Part shown: positions 57,101 to 64,000 of the stretch, piece by piece
Layout: each line of letters opens with the position of its first letter
Position numbering within the stretch: the first letter of the stretch is position 1
From: Pogostemon cablin
Taxonomy: Eukaryota; Streptophyta; Magnoliopsida; Lamiales; Lamiaceae
Direction: 5' to 3'
Length of the DNA: 64,000 nucleotides
Assembly (NCBI GenBank): GCA_023678885.1
Contig: CM042955.1
Span: forward strand, 40,746,088 to 40,810,087
Notes under the pieces: model-generated
Told to the model about the DNA's origin: nothing
Database searches by the model: none
Seen by the model: only the letters and a program-made list of their open reading frames with translations
Position numbers and translations under genes: made by a program

Positions 57101-57915
57101 TGTTGCCCACGGGGTCGCCCACGTATGCCCACGCCCGTTGCCACGTGTTGCCTATGCACAGGCAATGCTTGCACGGCCCATGCCCATTGCTTGCCCATGG
57201 CCGTTGCCTTGGCTTGCTCATGCCACGGCCAATGCCAAACTCTCGTTGCCCACGGTTCCCCACGGTCGCCCATGCCCGTTGCCATGGGTTGCCCATGCAC
57301 AGGAAATGCTTGCACGGCCCATGCCCACGACTTGCCCACGACCGTTGCCTTGGCTTACCCATGCCATGGCCCATGCCCAACTCCCGTTGCAACGGGTTGC
57401 CCATGCAAATGCAATACTTGCACGGCCAATGCCCACGGCTTGCCCATGCCATGGCCCATGCCCAACTCCCGTTGCACACGGTTGCCCACGGGGTCTCCCA
57501 CATATGCCAATGCTCGTTGCCACGGGTTGTCCATGCACAGGCAATGCTTGCACGGCCCATGCCCACGGCTTGCTTTCGGCCGTTACCTTGGCTTGTCCAT
57601 GCCATGGCCAATGCCCAACTCCCGTTGCCCACGGTTGCCCATGGGGTCGCCCACGTATGCCACGCCCATTGCCACGGGTTGCCCATGCATAGGCAATGCT
57701 TGCACGGCCCATGCCAACGGCTGTTGCCTTGGCTTGCCCATGCCATGGCCCATGCCCAACTCCTGTTGCCCACGGTTGCCCACGGGGTCGCCAACATATG
57801 CCCATGCCCGTTGTCACGTGTTGCCCATGCACAGGCAATGCTTGCACGGGCCATGCCCATGGCTTGCCCACAGCCGTTGCCTTGGCTTGCCCATGCCATG
57901 GCCCATGCCCAACTC
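48190..57915. repeat. Central IGS subrepeat array with higher-order units
   Basis: 9.7 kb of about 65 units of roughly 135-155 bp, each containing the words CAACTCCCGTTGCCCACGG, GTATGCCCACGCCCGTTGCC and GCACAGGCAATGCTTGCACG. A marker variant (ATGAACCACGG) recurs at 49301, 50032, 50895, 51748, 52622, 53473, 54327, 55200, 56012 and 56885, and another (GTTCCCCATGGTCGCC) recurs once per interval. The higher-order period is therefore about 860 bp, some six units. Repeat-derived ORFs up to 683 codons are not genes. Confidence 0.9.
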
Positions 57916-57924
57916 CTGATTCCC

Positions 57925-58116
57925 GAAGCACCCCACGGATGGGGCATTCGATAGGGGACGCTTGTGTTTGTATTCCATGGTGCATCCCGCGCCTGAGTTT
58001 GTTAGGCCCGAACAGCTCGAGCGCCATCGAGTCCGAGCACGCCGTGTGGGGGTTAGCCGACGAAGTGGAACCTGGGTGTTTTTGAATGTGTGCGCAGTCT
58101 GTTTTACAGTTTTGAC
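57925..58116 (-). other. ITS1 remnant
   Basis: On the minus strand it follows the 18S 3' end and contains GGCGCGGGATGCACCATGGAA, close to the conserved plant ITS1 motif (GGCGCGGAATGCGCCAAGGAA). It is cut at about 57920, where it meets the IGS array. 5.8S, ITS2 and 26S are absent. Confidence 0.85.
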
Positions 58117-58171
58117 AATGATCCTTCCATAGGTTCACCTACGGAAACCTTATTATGACTTCTCCTTCCTC
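58117..58171 (-). rRNA. 18S rRNA 3' end (about 55 bp)
   Basis: The reverse complement matches the last bases of plant 18S rRNA (AAGTCGTAACAAGG region, here with changes, through GGAAGGATCATT). It is truncated where LINE copy 3 begins; the six bases TTCCTC (58166-58171) fit both. Confidence 0.9.
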
Positions 58172-61100
58172 ATCAGTGTTGTGTACGCCCGTAATGGCGT
58201 AGTTGATAGGCGTAGGCTATGGAGTCATCTCTCTTCGGTTGTCCCAGCAGTTAACTCTCCCTGCATGCTCCTTGGAGACTTTAATTGCGTAGGAAATTAG
58301 AAGAGCGATCTATAATTGTTCCGTCTCATCGAAACTAGTGCAAGTTAGATTTTGAGGAGTTTTGTGTTGATCTGGGGTTGGATGATGCTAAGTCTAAGGG
58401 GTGCTTTTTCACCTGGATGAATGGTAGAATATCGAGCCTTATTGATCGGGTATTGGTGAACTCGAACTGGGACATCACCTCGGGAGTAATGGAGTCGGAG
58501 TTTCTGCCCATTGGGCCACTTCGGATCACTGCCCTGTCCTAGTTTCCGTGTTTCACGCTGAGTACTCGAAGGGGAGACCGTTCAGGTATGTGAACATGTG
58601 GAAGACCAGAGGGGGATTCCTGGATACTGTGCAAGAAGTATGGGACTCGCAAGTGCGGGGTACAGCTCAGTGTAGTGTTTGTCGTAGGTTGAAGTTACTC
58701 AAGCCAAAATTACGTCAGCTTGGCAAGAGGGACTTCGGCCATATAGCCAAGAGAGTAGAGCGGGCTAGAGAGGAGCTAGACAGTTTGCAACTGGAGAGCC
58801 ATGCTGATCCTGGTAATACTGAGAAATGGGACAAGGTTCCAGAGGCAGCGAAGAAGGTTGACTTCTTGTGTCACGCCGAGCATCTCTTCTTCTCTCAAAT
58901 GGCCAGAGCCGATTATTTGATCAGTCAGGACAAGCCCATGAAATTCTTCTACAAGAAGATCAAGTCTAATAGTGTGAGGAATATCATCCCCTCCATACGT
59001 ACGGAATCCGGGCATACTACCTCCCGTGACGAAGTCGTTGGAGAGTTCCTCTCATTCTATATAGACTTGTTGGGTACTGCGGGGGAGTGTGAGGAGATAG
59101 ATGGCAGTGTGTTTGAATGGGGAGCCGTGTTGAGTGATGAACAGGCGCAACATCTTGTGGTGTCTATTACGGCTGAGGAAGTGAAGAGAGTAGTGTGGAG
59201 CATGAACGGGGATAAGGCCCCCGATCCGGACGGGTACACGACTACTTTCTTTCGAGATGCATGGGATGTGGTCGGATCAGATGTCGTGGGGGCTGTCCAG
59301 GTATTCTTCCACTCCGAGCAGTTGCTGCGGCAGATGAACACCATGTTTATTACACTAATCCCGAAGGGTAAGCATAATCCTACTGTCAGGGACTTCTGCC
59401 CGATTTCGTGTTGCAATGTGATCTATAAAATCATATCCCATATCATTATGACACGAATGACGGACCTGATGGAGGATTTGGTGGCGGAGAATCACTTTGG
59501 TTTTGTTAAGAACCGAAGAATGAGGGACTGTGTGATGCTGGCCCAGGAGATAGTGAAGAATTACGGGGGGGCTAGGCATCGTCAGTACAGGAGAATGGCT
59601 ATCAAAGTGGATATTAAGAAGGTGTATGACTCGGTGGATTGGGGCTTCTTGCATGGATTACTTACAGGTTTGAAATTTCCCCAGCGTATGATAGGGTGGA
59701 TCATGGAATGTGTCACCACCACCTCATTCTCCATCCTTATCAACGACACACCTGAGGATATTTTGATGGTAAGAGAGGCTTGCATCAGGGTGATCCTTTG
59801 TCGTCCTTATTGTTTATCTTGTGCATGGATTACTTCTCCCGCCCCTTGACGGACTATAAGTACCACTCTAGGCATTGTGCGAAGGTTGGTGTCACCCATC
59901 TGGCATTTGCGGATGATTTGATTATCTTTGCTTACGACAATCGCTCCTCCACAGAAGTGGTAGCCAAGGCACTTAATCTCTTCGCTCGAATGTCAAGTTT
60001 GGAGGTTAGTACAAACAAGTCTCACCTGTTCATGGCAGGAGTTCCGGAGGATGAAGAGCAAGCGATTCGTGAGGTGCTGCCTTTTCAGGAAGGCATCTTC
60101 CCTGTACGTTATTTGGGAGTTCCACTACAGGGAAGTAAGCTCCGGGAGTCTGCTTTTGAGCCACTCATCACGCAGGTTACTAATCTAATCAGAGGATGGT
60201 CCACGCATCTGCTCTCATATGCAGGCCGATTGGAGCTCATTAGATCGATGGTGTACGGGCTGATGAATTTCTGGACGTCGATGGTGAAGATCCCCAAAGG
60301 AATTGTGGACAGAATATAGAGGATGATATGGAAATTCCTTTGGGGGGCCTCAAGGGGGGCAGTTCGTTGGGAGGAGGTCATTCTCCCTAAGGAACAGGGT
60401 GGGCTGGGATTTAGGGGACTTGACCTGCTGAACGATGCAGCTCTTTATGGCGTGTTGTGGGATGTGCATCAGGAGAAGAGATTGCTGTGGATCAAATGGA
60501 TTAACGCCATTTATCTGCATTCCTCTTCATGCTGGGATGTTGAGGTGAACTACAGCGCCTCAATTGTGTGGAAGGACATCCTCCGTGCGAGGGATAGGGT
60601 CAGAGCACGGATTGGTGGGGACATGGTTTCCACTTTGGCTTTGTGTGGGTAAGTTGTATCAGCTCATTTCAGACTCCATGCCGGTACAGACTATCTACAA
60701 GAAGTTATGGAGTCCATGGGTTCCTCAAAAGCATTCGTTCAGGATGTGGATCGCAGTGAGGAACCGCCTGCTTACCATGGACAGATGGAGACACTACGAA
60801 GGCTCGGTTGAGTGCGTGTTGTGCGTGGGGCCCCAAATCGAGAGATCACCTTTTCTTCAGGTGTCCGTTCACGAAGCATGTATGGAACCGGGTTAGGTAC
60901 GAAGTGGAATGGAGGAGGCAGGTTACCACGTTGAAGTCCGGCTTCAAGTGCTCAGCAAGGACCGGTGAGTGCACGTACGTGATAGGAGAAGCGTCTTCCT
61001 CATATGGAAGGCTCGGAATGAAGCACTCTTCGAGGATGCCCGACCTTCTTTGGACAGCTTGATTAATTCCATTCTTATGTATGTAATTAGATTCGAGTAT

Positions 61101-61213
61101 TTGTTATCTCGATAGGCGTATTTTCTTTGGTTGCTCCGCACTGGAATTGTATTTATATGTCCTTGTGACTCTGGCTTTGGCCTCTTGTTTTTGAATAATT
61201 AACATATCGTTCA
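58166..61213 (+). mobile_element. LINE copy 3, 5'-truncated
   Basis: It starts inside the ORF2 endonuclease (CCTCATCAGTGTTGTGTACG) and runs to the usual 3' end ATATCGTTCA. The target sequence follows at 61214. Its left neighbour is 18S, not the promoter, so the left part of this LINE and the promoter-ETS region were probably deleted together. Confidence 0.87.
58172..61115 (+). pseudogene. LINE copy 3 ORF2, partial endonuclease through C-terminus
   Basis: The longest open piece is 58548-59849 (433 codons). It covers the end of the endonuclease, a connecting region (GTAQCSVCRRLKLLKPKL) and the first reverse-transcriptase blocks (PDPDGYTTTFFRDAWD, GFVKNRRMRDCV, VDIKKVYDSVDWGF). A frameshift near 59756 moves the frame; LHQGDPLSSLLFIL-type sequence and the catalytic FADD (about 59907-59918) continue at 59780-60319, where a TAG ends it. 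The zf-RVT region is split by further frameshifts near 60640 and 60835. It has the same domain order as the other copies and is the least damaged in the reverse-transcriptase core, but the 5' end is missing. Confidence 0.88.
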
Positions 61214-61230
61214 GAGGCGAAACCCAGGTG
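61214..61230. repeat. LINE target-site sequence, right side of LINE copy 3
   Basis: GAGGCGAAACCCAGGTG; the left partner is missing. Confidence 0.8.
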
Positions 61231-61558
61231 ACAGCAGTAGATTTTGAAATTTCCTAGGAGGTAAGTTTTTGGTTACCGTTGATTCGGACGTCAGTTCCGC
61301 ACGAAACTTTGCACGCCCCACCGAAATCGCGCAAGGAATTCATTTTTTAAGTCAGAATTCAGTTTAAAGATTCCAATTTGTTTTTATAATTTTTTTTATT
61401 TCAGCGCATTCAATATGTCGGGCGACATCGAACATGCTCACATATCGACAGATGGAGATCAGTTGAGATTGAACGACCCATCAAAATCGATCAAGGAATT
61501 CATTTATTGAGTCAGATTTCACTTTTGAGATTTGAATTCATTTTTAGTAGTTTGCCCG
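61231..61558 (-). other. Unique IGS sequence upstream of the promoter, third copy
   Basis: Counterpart of 34292-34589 and 47856-48189. No gene seen. Confidence 0.75.
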
Positions 61559-64000
61559 CGCACGCCCGTTGCCTAATATTGCAGGGGGTTGCCTAGGATT
61601 CCCACGCCCGTTGCATCGGATTGCCCATGCCGGGGGTTGCCTAGGAAGAACCTCATCGGACTGCCCATGGCTGCCCATGGTTGCCCATGGTAGTTGCATA
61701 GGATTGCCCATGCCGACCCCGTCGGGTTGCCCATGGCTGCCTACAGTTGCCCACGGTTGCCTGGGAAGAACCCCGTCGGGCTACCCATGGTGTCCTCGGA
61801 TTACGCATGTCGGGTGCCAAGGATTGCCAGGGAAGAACCTTGTCGGGTTGCCCATGGTTGCCTAGGAATGCCCACGCTCATTGACTGGGGTGCCCACGGG
61901 GGTTACCCACGCCCATTGCCTAGAATTGCCCACGACGGGTGCCTGGGCGTGCTCACGCCATGGCCCATGCCCACGGTTACCCACGGGGTCTCCCATGTAT
62001 GCCCACGCCCGTTGCCACTGGTTGCCCATGCACAGGCCATGCTTGTACGGCCCATGCCCGCGCCTTGCCCACGGCCGTTGCCATGGCTTGCCCATGCCAT
62101 GGCCCATACCTAACTCCCGTTGCCCACAGGTTGTCCTCGCCTATTGCCATGGGTTGCCCATGCACAGGCCATGCTTGCACGGCCCATGCCCATTGCTTTC
62201 TCACGGCCGTTGCCTTGGCTTACCCATGCCATAGCCCATGCCCAACTCCCGTTGCCCACGGTTGCACACGGGGTCGCCAATGTATGCCCACGCCCATTGC
62301 CACGGGTTGCCCATACACAGGCAATGCTTGCAAGGCCCATGCCCACGGCTTGCCCATGGCCATTGCCTTGGCTTGCCCATGCCATGGCCCATGCCCAACT
62401 CCCGTTGCCCACAGTTGCCCACGGGGTCACCCACGTATGCCCACGCCCATTGCCAAAGGTTGCCCATGCACAGGCAATGCTTGCACGGCATATGCCCATG
62501 GCTTGCCCACGGCCATTGTCTTGGCTTACCCATGCCATGGCCCATGCCCAACTCCCGCTGCCTACAGTTGCCCACGGGGTTCCCAACATATGCCCATGCC
62601 CATTGCCACGGGTTGCCTATGCACAGACAATGCTTGCACGACACATGCCCACGGCTTGCCCACGGCCGTTGCCTTGGCTTGCCCATGCCATTGCCCATGC
62701 CAAACTCTCGTTGCCCACGGGTTGCCCACGGGGTCGTCCACGTATGCCCATGCCCGTTGCAACGGGTTGCCCATGCACAGGCAATGCTTGCATGGCCCAT
62801 GCCCACGGCTTGCCCATGGTCGTTGCCTTGGCTTGCACATGCCATGGCCCATGCCCAACTCCCATTGCCAATGGTTCCCCATGGTCGCCAACGTATGCCC
62901 ACGCTCATTGCCATAGGTTGCCCATGCACAGGCAATGCTTGCACGGCCCATGCCCACGGCTTGCCCATGGTCGTTGCCTTGGCTTGCCCATGCCATGACC
63001 CATGCCCAACTCCCGTTGCCTATAGTTACCCATGGGGTCGCCCACGTATGCCCATGCCCGTTACCACGGGTTGCCATGCACAGGCAATGCTTGCATGGCA
63101 CATGCCCACGGCTTGCCCACGGCTATTGCCTTGGCTTGCCCATGCCATGGCCCATGCTAAACTCTCATTGCCCACGGGGTCGCCCACATATGCCCACACC
63201 CATTGCCACAGGTTGCCCATGCACAGGCAATGCTTGCGCGGCCCATGTCCACAGCTTGCCCATGGCCGTTGCCTTGGCTTGCACATGCCATGGCCCAAGC
63301 CCAACTCCCGTTGCCCACGGTTCCCCACGGTCGCCAACGTATGGCCATGCACGTTGCCATGGGTTGCCCATGCACAGGCAATGCTTGCACGGCCCATGCC
63401 CACGGCTTGCCCACGGCCGTTTCCTTGGCTTGCCCATGCCATGGCTCATGCCAAACTCCCGTTGCCCACGGGGGTCGCCCACGGAATGCCCACGGCCGTT
63501 GTGTTGGCTTTCCCACGCCGTGGCCCTTGCCCAACTCCTGTTGCCCACACTTGCCAATGGGGTCGCCCATGTACGCCCATGCCTGTTGCCACGTGTTGCC
63601 CATGCACAGGCAACGCTTGCATGGCCCATGCCCACGGCTTGCCCACGGCCGTTGCCTTGGCTTTCCCATGCCATGGCCCGTGCCTAACTCCCGTTGCCCA
63701 CGGGTCACCCACGTATGCCCACGCACTTTGCCACTGGTTGCCCATGCACAGGCCATGCTTGCACGGCCCATGCCCATGGCCGTTGCCTTACCTAGCCCAT
63801 GCCATGGCTCATGCCCAACTCCCATTGCTCACATGGGTAGCCCACGACTTGCCCACGGCCGTTGTGTTTGTTTGCCCATGCCGTGGCCCATGCCCAACTC
63901 CCGTTGCCCATAGGGGTCGCCCACGGGTGCCCACACCTGTTGCCACGGGTTGCCCATGCACAGGCATTGCTTGCACGGCCCATGCCCACAGCTTGCCCAC
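61559..64000. repeat. IGS subrepeat array, third copy (continues beyond the window)
   Basis: Begins with the GAAGAACC-type units to about 61970, then units of about 150 bp as in the other arrays. The GTTCCCCA variant appears at about 62873 and 63318, about three units apart, so the 860-bp pattern is not formed here. Confidence 0.87.

Noticed and set aside
48190..57915. Very long ORFs on both strands (up to 683 codons) in the IGS array, Pro/His/Cys-rich or Trp/Gly-rich
   Set aside because: They are open in several frames and both strands because the repeat lacks stop words. They start and end at random in the array and match no domain.

Overview
The window is plant nuclear heterochromatin. 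It is a decayed, rearranged tract of 45S ribosomal DNA, transcribed on the minus strand and filled with retrotransposons. Evidence for a flowering plant: 18S and 26S rRNA of plant type, an ITS1 carrying the conserved plant ITS1 motif, an Athila-type Ty3/gypsy element primed by tRNA-Asp, a Ty1/copia element primed by initiator tRNA-Met, and LINEs whose ORF1 has the plant DUF4283 plus zinc-knuckle layout. The start of ITS1 looks like an asterid (perhaps Lamiales) dicot, but that is a weak hint. I see no ordinary host protein-coding gene.

Layout, left to right. 1-586: 3' end of a poly(A)-tailed LINE sitting inside an 18S gene. 587-1505: decayed 18S (minus), followed by its 5' external transcribed spacer (ETS) from 1506. 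The ETS is split by a minus-strand copia element (1762-23708, TSD ATTTC). That copia element is itself split in its left LTR by a 13.7-kb Athila element (2001-15744, TSD AGGCA, LTRs both 1666 bp). The ETS resumes at 23714, contains a 33-bp tandem array (24095-25230), and ends at a Pol I promoter-like site near 25302-25313. A two-part LINE (25339-34274) lies next to that promoter. Then come unique intergenic spacer (IGS), an IGS subrepeat array (34590-36625), partial 26S (36630-38641) fused to partial 18S (38642-39854), ETS with a second 33-bp array, a second Pol I promoter (42363-42373), a second LINE at the same target (42399-47839), IGS again with a very long array (48190-57915), an ITS1 and 18S 3'-end remnant (57925-58171), a third 5'-truncated LINE (58166-61213), and IGS to the window end.

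How it fits together. Every rDNA piece runs in the same (minus) order, 26S-IGS-promoter-ETS-18S, so the tract is about two and a half head-to-tail rDNA units that have lost functional rRNA genes. One LINE family lies on the plus strand, head-to-head with the Pol I promoter, and each of the five visible junctions carries the same 16-17 bp sequence. This means either target-specific insertion at the promoter or one insertion amplified with the unit.

The strongest candidates for something undescribed are: (1) a rigid four-motif DNA module built from GGTTCGACC and its inverse, which occurs in the LTRs, inside gag and upstream of the accessory ORF of the Athila element, and which would fold as a nested hairpin; (2) the LINE/Pol I promoter association; (3) an approximately 860-bp higher-order repeat in the central IGS array. 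The Athila element also has a convincing intron in its third ORF and a second, internal polypurine tract.
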